A stretch of 45,130 nucleotides of DNA from Deltaproteobacteria bacterium (GTDB taxonomy: Bacteria > Myxococcota_A > Polyangia > GCA-2747355 > JADLHG01). A program made the translations under genes and the position numbers. Position 1 is the first letter of the stretch, and each line of letters starts with the position of its first letter. The notes under the pieces were generated by a model. That model did not search any database and was not told where the DNA came from. It was given only the letters and a program-made list of their open reading frames with translations. Shown here one piece after another: positions 17,009 through 24,598 of this stretch. The stretch lies in contig JADLHG010000047.1 in NCBI GenBank assembly GCA_020848905.1, positions 1 to 45,130 of the forward strand, read 5' to 3'.

Positions 17009-17036
17009 CGTGAACTGTCAAGAGTCGAAGTTCACG
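17009..17036. repeat. Inverted repeat between clpX and the dksA-family gene
   Basis: CGTGAACT (17009-17016) and AGTTCACG (17029-17036) are perfect reverse complements separated by 12 bases. The arms could form a hairpin in the clpX 3' region or serve as a dyad binding site 47 bases before the next promoter. No U-tract follows, so it is not a canonical terminator. Confidence 0.5.
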
Positions 17037-17082
17037 AAGCGCTACTAACCGCCGTGCCTGCATGCGACGCACGGTCCACCGA

Positions 17083-17112
17083 TTGACAAAGACAGATCGC
17101 GCGCCCTACGAT
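17083..17112 (+). promoter_or_regulatory. Strong sigma70-type promoter of the dksA-family gene, predicted leaderless
   Basis: TTGACA (17083-17088, perfect -35) and TACGAT (17107-17112) are separated by 18 bases. The -10 overlaps the upstream ATG at 17111, so that ATG cannot be the start of a transcript made here. Seven bases later is the ATG at 17120, which would be the first codon of the mRNA. Confidence 0.6.
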
Positions 17113-17119
17113 GACTTCG

Positions 17120-17533
17120 ATGCTGAACGAAGAGCAAGCCAAGCAACTGCGAGGAACCCTCCAGGACGCCGAGCGCAAGCTGCTCTACAACGCGCAGAGC
17201 AGCCTGCACATGAGCATGGACCGCGAGACCGACAACGGCCGCGACTCGATCGATCAGTCGAGCAGTGAGGAACTGATCTCGACCGCGCTGCGGCTGCGGG
17301 ACCGTGAGAAGAAGCTCCTGGCCAAGATCCGCGGCGCCATCGATCGGCTGACGCAGGGAAGCATCGACGAGTGCGAGGAGTGCGGCGAGGCGATCGGCTT
17401 CAAGCGCCTGATGGCCCGGCCGGTCACCACCCTGTGCATCGACTGCAAGGAGAGCGCCGAGGAGGAGGAGCGACGTCACGCCGGCTCGGAGTTCGAGGAA
17501 GCCGATTGGGGCGAAGTCTCCGCCGAAGAGTAG
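17120..17533 (+). CDS. dksA: DksA/TraR-family zinc-finger transcription factor
   Basis: DksA-type proteins bind the RNA polymerase secondary channel and, with ppGpp, adjust rRNA and amino-acid promoters. The 137-residue protein (from the ATG at 17120) has an N-terminal coiled coil, a tip with two acidic residues (D42 and D45 in RDSIDQSSSE), and a four-Cys zinc finger CEECGEAIGFKRLMA...CIDC. The tip Ala of E. coli DksA (D71-x-x-D74-x-A76) is Ser here. An acidic tail follows. An ATG at 17111 is in frame, but the promoter position argues for 17120. It could be a DksA-like paralogue rather than the principal DksA. Confidence 0.9.
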   Translation: MLNEEQAKQLRGTLQDAERKLLYNAQSSLHMSMDRETDNGRDSIDQSSSEELISTALRLRDREKKLLAKIRGAIDRLTQGSIDECEECGEAIGFKRLMARPVTTLCIDCKESAEEEERRHAGSEFEEADWGEVSAEE

Positions 17534-17590
17534 GCCCCGCTCCCCCCCTTCCGCCCCCTTCAGAGTCTCGTTTTTCCCTACTGCCCCCGT

Positions 17591-17620
17591 TTGGATTGCC
17601 CTGCTAGAGTGGTGTACTAT
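17591..17620 (+). promoter_or_regulatory. Sigma70-type promoter of the cytosolic-facing Ser/Thr kinase
   Basis: TTGGAT (17591-17596) and TACTAT (17615-17620) are separated by 18 bases. The predicted start near 17627 gives a leader of about 49 bases, unlike the leaderless genes nearby. The leader contains a 12-base palindrome. Confidence 0.5.
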
Positions 17621-17645
17621 CTCGAACACTACCCCGAACTTCACT

Positions 17646-17657
17646 GGGGTTAACCCC
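17646..17657. promoter_or_regulatory. Perfect palindrome in the kinase leader, possible operator
   Basis: GGGGTTAACCCC is a perfect 12-base palindrome, about 20 bases after the predicted transcript start and 18 bases before the ATG at 17676. As DNA it could be a dimeric-repressor site. As RNA it could not form a good hairpin because it has no loop. Confidence 0.4.
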
Positions 17658-17675
17658 CCATAGCAGCGGCCGGGG

Positions 17676-19091
17676 ATGGCGACTCCCGAGCAAAAATATC
17701 GCATCATCGACAAGCTCGACAGCGGCGGCATGGCGGAGATCTACCGTGCCGAAGCCGAGCTCATGCAGGGCATGAAGAAGAAGGTTGCGATCAAACGCAT
17801 CCTTCCCCACCTCACGAAGAACCAGAAGTTCGTGGCGATGTTTCTGGACGAGGCTCGGCTGAGCCTCTACCTGAACCACGCCAACATCGTGCACGTCTAC
17901 GACATCGGCCGCTCCGGCCAAACGTACTTCATCGTGATGGAGTACGTGGACGGCATGAACTTGCGCAACCTGTGCGAGTCGCTCAAGCGACAGGATCGCG
18001 CGCTCGAGATGGAGCACGCGATCTTCGTCATGATGGAGGTGTGCAAGGGACTCGGCTACGCGCACGACATGGTGAGCCCCGACGACGGTCGGCCCCTGAA
18101 GATCGTTCACCGCGACGTGAGCCCTCCGAACATCCTCCTCTCGCGCAACGGCGAGGTGAAGCTCGTGGACTTCGGTCTGGCCAAGGCCGCGAGCCAGATC
18201 GAGCAGACGGACCCCGGCGTGGTGAAGGGGAAGTTCTCGTACCTCTCGCCCGAGGCGGCCAGCGGAATCGAGGTCGACTACCGGGCCGACGTGTTCGCGG
18301 TAGGCATCATCCTGTTCGAGCTCCTGACCGGCCGCCGGCTCTTCTACGGCGAGACGGACTACCAGACGGTCGAGCTCGTGCGGCAAGCCCGAGTCCCCTC
18401 GCTCACCGCGCTGAGCCCGGACATCCCGCCGGACCTGGACCAGATCGTGCGGAAGGCCCTCGCGCGCGACCCGGACCAGCGCTTCCACCACGCCTACGAG
18501 ATCCAGGACGCGCTGGCCCAGTTCCTCTTCGCCCGCGGCATGAAGGTCACGAGCCGCGACCTCGCCCGTCTGGTTCGACGCTGCGCCGCGGAGCAGGACC
18601 AGACGGGGCCGCCCAAGGGGCGCGCGCACGGAGTCATCGACACGCTGATCCAGGAGGAGATCGTCAAGTTCACCTCGCTGGACACGCAGAACTACGAGCA
18701 GGACGTGGGAGCCAGGCCGCTCTCGCCCGACGAGATCGGCGGGGGCACGCCGCTCAATCCTGCCGACCTCATCGACCCCCGCGGCTGGACCAACGAGTTC
18801 GGCGCGGCTGACCCCGCCGGATCGAGCCACCTTTCGCCCGTCACGCGCACCGCAGACATGCCCGACATGGGCTCCCTCGAGAGCATGCTCGAGGGCGAAG
18901 AGCGCCAGCCCACCCCTCCCCCGCAGCGCAAGAAGTCGCGAGGGAAGTCCGGGATCAAGATGAAGCCCCTGCTCATCGCCCTGGTGGTCTTCGTGGTGCT
19001 GGGAGCCGCGACCATTTTCGTGCTACACACGCTGGGGCTGCTCGGCGGTCGCTCCTCCCAGGACAATCAGGACATCGTCGAGCCCAAGTAG
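17676..19091 (+). CDS. Hanks-type Ser/Thr protein kinase with C-terminal membrane anchor
   Basis: The 471-residue protein has an N-terminal kinase domain (about 8-285): glycine loop LDSGGMAEIY, ATP-binding K40 in VAIKR, HRDVSPPNILLS (catalytic D147) and DFGLAKA (D165). The activation segment reads GKFSYLSPEA. A disordered linker rich in Asp/Pro/Ser follows (about 300-425), with a basic patch (KKSRGKSGIKMK) before one membrane helix (about 431-454) and a short exterior tail. HRDVSPPN with GKFSYLSPE is the pattern I associate with myxobacterial kinases. Topology puts the kinase in the cytosol with almost no sensor outside, so input is probably from a partner. It has its own promoter and a 12-base palindrome in the leader. 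Confidence 0.93.
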   Translation: MATPEQKYRIIDKLDSGGMAEIYRAEAELMQGMKKKVAIKRILPHLTKNQKFVAMFLDEARLSLYLNHANIVHVYDIGRSGQTYFIVMEYVDGMNLRNLCESLKRQDRALEMEHAIFVMMEVCKGLGYAHDMVSPDDGRPLKIVHRDVSPPNILLSRNGEVKLVDFGLAKAASQIEQTDPGVVKGKFSYLSPEAASGIEVDYRADVFAVGIILFELLTGRRLFYGETDYQTVELVRQARVPSLTALSPDIPPDLDQIVRKALARDPDQRFHHAYEIQDALAQFLFARGMKVTSRDLARLVRRCAAEQDQTGPPKGRAHGVIDTLIQEEIVKFTSLDTQNYEQDVGARPLSPDEIGGGTPLNPADLIDPRGWTNEFGAADPAGSSHLSPVTRTADMPDMGSLESMLEGEERQPTPPPQRKKSRGKSGIKMKPLLIALVVFVVLGAATIFVLHTLGLLGGRSSQDNQDIVEPK

Positions 19092-19214
19092 CCCACGGTT
19101 GCGGCGACCTGGCGGGGGACGTCACGCTCGCGCCACGCGCCGCTTCGAGGCCGTCATCGGCCCGGCCGGGCTCCCACGGGAGCGCGGTCGGCAGGGAAGA
19201 GCGCGGGTGAACGC

Positions 19215-20486
19215 ATGAGCGCTGAAGCATCTCGCCTGGCCTATCGCCTCGGTCGCCAACCCAAGATCCTCGGCGTCGTCCTCGCGGGCGGCGAGGGCAC
19301 GCGGCTCTGGCCCCTCACCGCCGACCGCGCCAAGCCGGCGGTCCCCTTCGGCGGCAGCTATCGCATCATCGACTTCGTCCTGTCGAACTTCGTGAACTCG
19401 GGGATCCACCGCATCAAGGTGCTGACGCAGTACAAGAGCGATTCGCTCCTCAGTCACATCAGCCGCGGGTGGCGCCTCTCCGCCATGCTCGACCACCACG
19501 TGGAACCCGTGCCCGCGCAGCAGCGCATGGGCAAGCAGTGGTTCCTCGGCTCGGCCGACGCGATCTATCAGAGCCTCAACGTCGTCGCGGACGAGGAACC
19601 CGACTACATCTGCGTCTTCGGCGGCGACCACATCTACCGCATGGACGTGCGGCAGATGCTCGCCTTCCACGTCGAACGCGACGCGGAGCTGACCGTGGCG
19701 GCCGTCCCCGTCCCGGCCTCCGAGGCCTCGTCCTTCGGCGTAATCGAGGTCGACGCCTCCGGTCGCATGGTCGGGTTTCAGGAGAAGCCGCGACACCCGA
19801 AGGAGATGCCGGGCCGCCCCGGGTGGGTCCTCGCGTCGATGGGCAACTACATCTTCGACCCGGACGTGCTCAGCGACGCAGTGACGCGCGACGCGCAGCA
19901 AGATACGGCCCACGACTTCGGCCGCAACATCCTGCCCATGCTGTACCCCTCGGCGCGCGTCTACGCCTACAACTTCATGGAGAACGAGGTGCCGGGGAGC
20001 GAGCCCGACGAGCGCGGCTACTGGAAGGACGTCGGCACCATCGAGTCCTACTTCCAGGCCACCCTGGACCTCGTCGCGGTCAAGCCGGTCCTGAACCTCT
20101 ACAACCGGCGCTGGCCGATCCACACCTGGATGCGCCCCCGCCCTCCCGCCAAGTTCGTCTTCGCCGATCAAGCCCAGGACCGCATGGGGATGGCGACCGA
20201 CTCGCTCATCTCGCCGGGGTGCATCCTGAGCGGCGGGCGCGTGAACCGCTCCGTCCTCTCCCCCTTCGTGCGGGTCAACAGCTACGCGTCCGTCGACGAG
20301 AGCGTGCTGATGGACGACGTGGACGTGGGGCGGCACAGCCGGCTGCGGCGCACGATCGTAGACAAGGGGGTGCAGATCCCCGCGCGCACCGAGATCGGGT
20401 TCGACACCGACCGCGACCGCCAGCGCTTCTTCGTGAGCGACGACGGGATTGTGGTCATCCCCAAGGGCTATCGCTTCGAGGGGTGA
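19215..20486 (+). CDS. glgC: Glucose-1-phosphate adenylyltransferase (ADP-glucose pyrophosphorylase)
   Basis: GlgC makes ADP-glucose from ATP and glucose-1-phosphate, the committed step of bacterial glycogen synthesis. The 423-residue length is typical. It shows the nucleotide-binding [11 protein letters not shown], the [14 protein letters not shown] segment, [25 protein letters not shown] and the C-terminal left-handed beta-helix region (from about 290). Catalytic and G1P-binding residues appear intact. The GH57 gene starts 3 bases after its stop, implying translational coupling and a joint role in alpha-glucan metabolism. Allosteric regulators cannot be predicted from sequence. Confidence 0.97.
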   Translation: MSAEASRLAYRLGRQPKILGVVLAGGEGTRLWPLTADRAKPAVPFGGSYRIIDFVLSNFVNSGIHRIKVLTQYKSDSLLSHISRGWRLSAMLDHHVEPVPAQQRMGKQWFLGSADAIYQSLNVVADEEPDYICVFGGDHIYRMDVRQMLAFHVERDAELTVAAVPVPASEASSFGVIEVDASGRMVGFQEKPRHPKEMPGRPGWVLASMGNYIFDPDVLSDAVTRDAQQDTAHDFGRNILPMLYPSARVYAYNFMENEVPGSEPDERGYWKDVGTIESYFQATLDLVAVKPVLNLYNRRWPIHTWMRPRPPAKFVFADQAQDRMGMATDSLISPGCILSGGRVNRSVLSPFVRVNSYASVDESVLMDDVDVGRHSRLRRTIVDKGVQIPARTEIGFDTDRDRQRFFVSDDGIVVIPKGYRFEG

Positions 20487-20489
20487 CCC

Positions 20490-22685
20490 ATGAGCTCCCG
20501 CCCTCCCGTCGAGCTCGCGCTCTTCTGGCACATGCACCAGCCGTGGTACATCGAGCCGGAGAGCGGCCGCCTCGCCCTGCCGTGGGTGCGCATGCACGCC
20601 GCGGGGGCCTACACCGACATGGCCGAACTGCTCCTCGAGCACCCCGAGGTGCGGGCGACCGTCAACCTCTCGCCCTCCCTGATCGACCAGATTCATTACT
20701 GCCTGGAGGGGGGGCGCGACGCCTTCGAGGAGCTCACCCTGCGCCCGCCCGGGGAGCTGAGCGACGAAGAGCGCCACGTCCTCGTGCGCAGCTTCTTCTC
20801 CGTCCACTGGGGCAAGGTGCTCGAGCCGATGCCGCGCTATCGAGAGCTCCTCGAGAAGCGCGGCCGCAACGTGCCGGCGCAGGGGTTCGCCGCCGCCGCG
20901 CAGCGCTTCTCCGATCGGGATCTGCGGGACCTCCAGGTGCTCTTCAACCTGGCATCCTTCGGCCACATCGCCCGTCGCCGCGACGAGGTGCGAACGCTGC
21001 TAGCGCGCGGAGGAGACTACCGCGAGGAGGACAAGGCGCTCGTCCTCTCCCTGCAACGCGACCTGCTCTCGCAGGTGCTGCCCCGCTGGCAACGCCTCGT
21101 GGACCGTCGCACGATCGAGCTCACGGCGAGCCCCTACTACCACGCGATCCTTCCCCTGCTCATCGACTCCAACGTCGCGCGCCGCGCGACCCCCGGGGTG
21201 CACCTTCCGGCGCGTTTCTGCGCCCCCGACGACGCCGAGCTGCAGATCCGCCGCGGCATCGCCCGCGTGCAGGACGAGTTCGGAGTCCGCCCGTCCGGCT
21301 TCTGGCCCTCGGAGGGAGCCGTGAGCCCCGAGACCGTGGAGCTCGCCCAGCGCTGCGGCGTGAGGTACCTCCTCTCCGACGAGAGCGTGCTCGGCCGCTC
21401 GCTGGACGACCGCCAGTGCACCCCCGGTCGCCGCTGCGCCTACCAGCCCTACCGCCGCGGCGAATGCGCGCTGGTCTTTCGCGACCAGCGCCTCTCGGAG
21501 CGCATCGCCAAGAGCTATTCGTCTACCGACGACGCGCGCGCCGCCGCTGCGGACTTTCTCTCCTGCGTCCTCGAGGCGGCCGACGCGGCGACGATCGAGA
21601 CCGGGAGACCCCCGCTGGTCCTCGTCGCGCTCGACGGAGAGAACCCCTGGGAGGCCTATCCGGAACGAGGCACCCCCTTCCTCACGGCCCTCTACGAGGC
21701 GATCTCCACCGACCCGCGGCTCCGCACCGTGACGGTGCGCGAGCATCTGGAGCGCCATCCCCCCACCCTCGGCCTCGACTACCTGCACTCGGGTTCCTGG
21801 ATCGAGGCGAACTTCACCATCTGGATCGGCGACCCGGAGACGAACCGCGCGTGGGAGCTCCTCGGACGGGCGCGAACGAGGCTCCAGGCCGCCGAGGAGA
21901 GCGGCGAGGAGAAGACCGAAGCTCTCGCCGCGGCGCGGGAGCACCTGCTGCGGGCCGAGGCCTCGGACTTCTTCTGGTGGCTCGGCGAGCCCTTCTTCTC
22001 CGCCGAGGACCCGATCTACGAGGCGCTCTTCCGCTCGCACCTCGTCGCCGTGTACGGCGCCCTCGGGGAGAGCCCCCCCGCCGACCTCCTGCGCCCCGTG
22101 TCGCAGGGCGGGGTGGTGGCCCCCGTCCGCCAGCCCTCGCGCTACATCCAGCCGCGCCTCGACGGCACGCGCACCTCCTTTTACGAGTGGCAGGGCGCCG
22201 GCCTCTACCGCGTGCCCCTCGCCGGGACGGACGCGCAGCACACCTCGTTCATCGCGGGGGTCTACTGGGGCTTCGACGCGTCCCAGCTCTTTCTGCGGTG
22301 CGACCCCGCCGCCACCCTCGAGGGCGCGACGGTGGACCTGCACGAGCTCGACCTTCAGTTCGAGCTCGCAACCCTGGATCGCACGCTCACCGCGCGAGTG
22401 ATCTTTCGCCCGCGTCTCGAGGTGGAGCTCCACGAGGAACGCCGCGGGCAAACGCAGTCGCTCGGCACCTCGCACGAGGTGGCGTGCGCAGAGGTCATCG
22501 AGCTCGCCTTGCCGCTCGCCCGCCTCTCGCTGAACGCAGGGGCTCGAGCGGGCCTTTCGGTCCGGGTGGGGCGCCGGGGGGAGCCGCTCTCGCGCGTCCC
22601 CTTCCAGGGGGTGATCGAGGTCGAGGTCCCCGCCGGCGCGACGAGCGTGGACAGCCTGCCGGAAGATTTAGAGGGCCTGATCTAG
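20490..22685 (+). CDS. Glycoside hydrolase family 57 (alpha-amylase/glucanotransferase-type)
   Basis: GH57 enzymes cleave or transfer alpha-glucan chains by a retaining mechanism. The 731-residue protein starts with the GH57 signature FWHMHQPWY (H14, H16). GFWPSEGAVSPE carries the likely nucleophile (E275) and LVALDGENPWEAYPERG the likely acid/base (D382). A helical region follows (about 440-520), then a C-terminal beta-rich domain (about 560-731) of the type seen in large GH57 amylopullulanase-like proteins. There is no signal peptide, so it acts inside the cell, consistent with glycogen processing beside glgC. It may be an amylase, pullulanase-like or 4-alpha-glucanotransferase; the branching-enzyme subtype is less likely. 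The stop overlaps the convergent tonB-like gene by 4 bases. Confidence 0.9.
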   Translation: MSSRPPVELALFWHMHQPWYIEPESGRLALPWVRMHAAGAYTDMAELLLEHPEVRATVNLSPSLIDQIHYCLEGGRDAFEELTLRPPGELSDEERHVLVRSFFSVHWGKVLEPMPRYRELLEKRGRNVPAQGFAAAAQRFSDRDLRDLQVLFNLASFGHIARRRDEVRTLLARGGDYREEDKALVLSLQRDLLSQVLPRWQRLVDRRTIELTASPYYHAILPLLIDSNVARRATPGVHLPARFCAPDDAELQIRRGIARVQDEFGVRPSGFWPSEGAVSPETVELAQRCGVRYLLSDESVLGRSLDDRQCTPGRRCAYQPYRRGECALVFRDQRLSERIAKSYSSTDDARAAAADFLSCVLEAADAATIETGRPPLVLVALDGENPWEAYPERGTPFLTALYEAISTDPRLRTVTVREHLERHPPTLGLDYLHSGSWIEANFTIWIGDPETNRAWELLGRARTRLQAAEESGEEKTEALAAAREHLLRAEASDFFWWLGEPFFSAEDPIYEALFRSHLVAVYGALGESPPADLLRPVSQGGVVAPVRQPSRYIQPRLDGTRTSFYEWQGAGLYRVPLAGTDAQHTSFIAGVYWGFDASQLFLRCDPAATLEGATVDLHELDLQFELATLDRTLTARVIFRPRLEVELHEERRGQTQSLGTSHEVACAEVIELALPLARLSLNAGARAGLSVRVGRRGEPLSRVPFQGVIEVEVPAGATSVDSLPEDLEGLI

Positions 22686-23446
22686 AGGGTATGATCTAGA
22701 AAGAACCGTATCTTGAACCCGCGCACGCGTACCGCCACGGGACGGCCGTTCCGCTCCCCCGGCGAGAAGCGGCAGGCCTTCACCGCGGCCACGGCAGCCT
22801 CGGTGAGCCCCCGACCGAGCGACCGCACCACCACGACCTCCCGCGTGCGGCCGTCCTCCCCCACGACGAGATCCAGGACCACCGTGCCTTCGAGGCCCGC
22901 CTCGCGCGCCGCCTCGGTGTAGCGTCCGCTGCACTGCCCCCGCGGCAGCGGCAGCTTCGTCACGTCCTGCACGCCGAGGGGCGCCGGAGCGCCCGGACCC
23001 GCCCCGCGGCCTCCTCCGCCGCCGGCACCGGGCCTGCCCCGCCCCGCGTTCCCCACGGGCACGGCCGGGCCCTTGCCCCCCTGCGACGTCGAGCCCATCG
23101 AGACCCCGAAGGTCGGCGTCCCCTGCCCCTTAGCCGGCGCCGCGCTCTCCGCGGGCTTGGCCTGCTCGGCTGGCGCCGGCGTCGTGGCGACGAGGCGCCG
23201 CCTCCGCGGGCGAGGCTCCTTCGGCGGGCGGGGGGTCCGGGGCTCCGCCGGCTGGCGCGCCTCGACCACCGCGGGCTCCGGTGCCGGCGCGGCCTTCGCC
23301 GGCGCCTCGCGGAGCTCGACGCGCACGACCACGCGCGGGAGCGTCGGTGACGCGGGGGGCGGCAGGCGCGTCATCCCCCGAGCCAGCAGCACGTGCCCGA
23401 GCGCAGAGAGCCCGACAAAGAGGGCGAAGCGTCCGCCGTAGCTCAT
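22682..23446 (-). CDS. TonB-like energy transducer
   Basis: The 254-residue protein has an N-terminal membrane anchor (about 6-24), a long Pro/Ala/Arg-rich periplasmic spacer (about 30-110), a Gly-rich segment (about 130-155) and a C-terminal TonB-type domain (about 170-254). That domain includes GTVVLDLVVGEDGRTREVVVVRS and AAVAAVKACRFSPGERNGRPVAVRV. TonB proteins pass proton-motive-force energy from ExbB/ExbD to outer-membrane receptors. The start overlaps the exbD stop by 4 bases. A Cys pair flanks the domain (QCSGRY and KACRF), which may form a disulphide. Last gene of the envelope operon. Confidence 0.9.
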   Translation of the reverse strand: MSYGGRFALFVGLSALGHVLLARGMTRLPPPASPTLPRVVVRVELREAPAKAAPAPEPAVVEARQPAEPRTPRPPKEPRPRRRRLVATTPAPAEQAKPAESAAPAKGQGTPTFGVSMGSTSQGGKGPAVPVGNAGRGRPGAGGGGGRGAGPGAPAPLGVQDVTKLPLPRGQCSGRYTEAAREAGLEGTVVLDLVVGEDGRTREVVVVRSLGRGLTEAAVAAVKACRFSPGERNGRPVAVRVRGFKIRFFLDHTL

Positions 23447-23874
23447 CGGGCGGGGGCCGGCGCCATCACGATGGCGGGGTCGATCTGGATCGCAAAGGAG
23501 GTCACTCCGAGCCTCTTCACGAGGTCGAGCACCCAGACCACGCGCCCGTGCGAGACCTCCTTGTCCCCGGCGACGATCACCTGGGCCTTGCTGTCCTTGG
23601 CGACCGCGCGCTTCACTGCCGCGCGCAGCGCCTCGGGCTCCACGGGGGCGCCGTCGAGGTGCAGCCGTCCGTCGCGCGTGAGCGTGACGATCAGGGTGGG
23701 GCTCTGCGGCGCGGTGCCCTGGGAGGCCTTCGGGAACTCCACCTCGATGGCCTTACGCGCGATCACGTGCGCCGTCAGCATGAAGATGATGAGCAGCACG
23801 AGCATGATGTCCACGAGGGGCGTGACGTTGATGTCGGTGATCAGCCCGCGACGACGCGTGGGGGCGCCCATCAC
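23443..23874 (-). CDS. exbD: ExbD/TolR-family proton-channel subunit
   Basis: The 143-residue protein has a short cytosolic N-terminus, one membrane helix with the proton-conducting Asp (D22 in TPLVDIMLVLLIIF) and a periplasmic domain (about 45-143) typical of ExbD/TolR. It works with ExbB to couple proton flow to a TonB-type transducer. The GTG start overlaps the exbB stop as GTGA; an ATG directly after it is also possible, and GGAGG precedes both. Adjacent exbB and tonB genes favour ExbD over TolR. Confidence 0.93.
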   Translation of the reverse strand: MMGAPTRRRGLITDINVTPLVDIMLVLLIIFMLTAHVIARKAIEVEFPKASQGTAPQSPTLIVTLTRDGRLHLDGAPVEPEALRAAVKRAVAKDSKAQVIVAGDKEVSHGRVVWVLDLVKRLGVTSFAIQIDPAIVMAPAPAR

Positions 23875-24551
23875 TCGCCCTCCGGCGCGAGCGCCGCGAC
23901 CCGCGGTGCGCCGGCCCGTTCCGTCTTCACGAAGGCCAGGATCCGATGCCCGAGAGCCCCCGCACCGGCCGCCGCCGTCTCCACGTGCCGCATGAGCCCG
24001 TTGTAGGCCGCCACGGCGGGCAGGGCCACGAGCAGGCCCACCCCGGTCGCCACGAGGGCCTCGGCGATCCCGGCCATCACGGCCTGCGTCCCTTGCGCGC
24101 TGTTCACGGACAGGTCGTGAAACGACCGCACGATCCCCAGCACCGTGCCGAAGAGGCCGACGAAGGGCGCGTTGTTTCCGAGCGTCCCGAGGAAGGCGAG
24201 CCCGCGCTCGTAGCGCAGGCGTTCGCTTTCCACGGCGGCGGCGAGGTGCTCTTCGATCGCCGCCGGCCCGTCGGCGGTGTGCTCGAGGCAGGCTCGGGCC
24301 ACGGCCGTCTCCATCGAAGCCGGTCCCGCCAGGGTCCGCAACGCGGCCTCGGGGCCGGTGGCGCGCAGGGCCTTGAGCAGCTCCTCGCTCTGGCGCCGGG
24401 AGGCGCGCATCCGCGCGAAGAACCAGAGGCGTTCGAGCACGACGGCCACGGCCACCACGCTGAGCCCCAGAAGCAGCCAGAGCACCCAGCGCGAGCCCGC
24501 TCGCAGCATGAGGTCCAGGGCCTGCGCGTCGATCGATTGCGGATTGCTCAC
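23871..24551 (-). CDS. exbB: ExbB/TolQ/MotA-family proton-channel subunit
   Basis: From the GTG at 24551, preceded by GAGGAGG about 7 bases upstream, the protein has 226 residues. It has three membrane segments: WVLWLLLGLSVVAVAVVLERL (about 21-41), a second around 120-140 containing NNAPFVGLFGTVLGIV, and a third GIAEALVATGVGLLVALPAVAAY. A large cytosolic loop lies between the first two. This is the ExbB pentamer subunit of the TonB-energising motor. The frame is open much further upstream, but those residues are antisense-like to the receptor gene. It starts 47 bases after the receptor gene. Confidence 0.93.
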   Translation of the reverse strand: MSNPQSIDAQALDLMLRAGSRWVLWLLLGLSVVAVAVVLERLWFFARMRASRRQSEELLKALRATGPEAALRTLAGPASMETAVARACLEHTADGPAAIEEHLAAAVESERLRYERGLAFLGTLGNNAPFVGLFGTVLGIVRSFHDLSVNSAQGTQAVMAGIAEALVATGVGLLVALPAVAAYNGLMRHVETAAAGAGALGHRILAFVKTERAGAPRVAALAPEGE

Positions 24552-24598
24552 GGATCTGCCTCCTCGTCGTGATCGGTCGCCCTCGGGGTCCGTCGCTG

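Noticed and set aside
19170-19183. GCTCCC-AC-GGGAGC as a terminator between the kinase and glgC
   Set aside because: The loop would be only two to four bases and no U-tract follows, so it is weak evidence for termination.
19469-22699. 1076-residue open frame overlapping glgC and the GH57 gene
   Set aside because: It is a shifted frame over two well-conserved enzymes and is Arg/Ala/Pro-rich without recognisable motifs.
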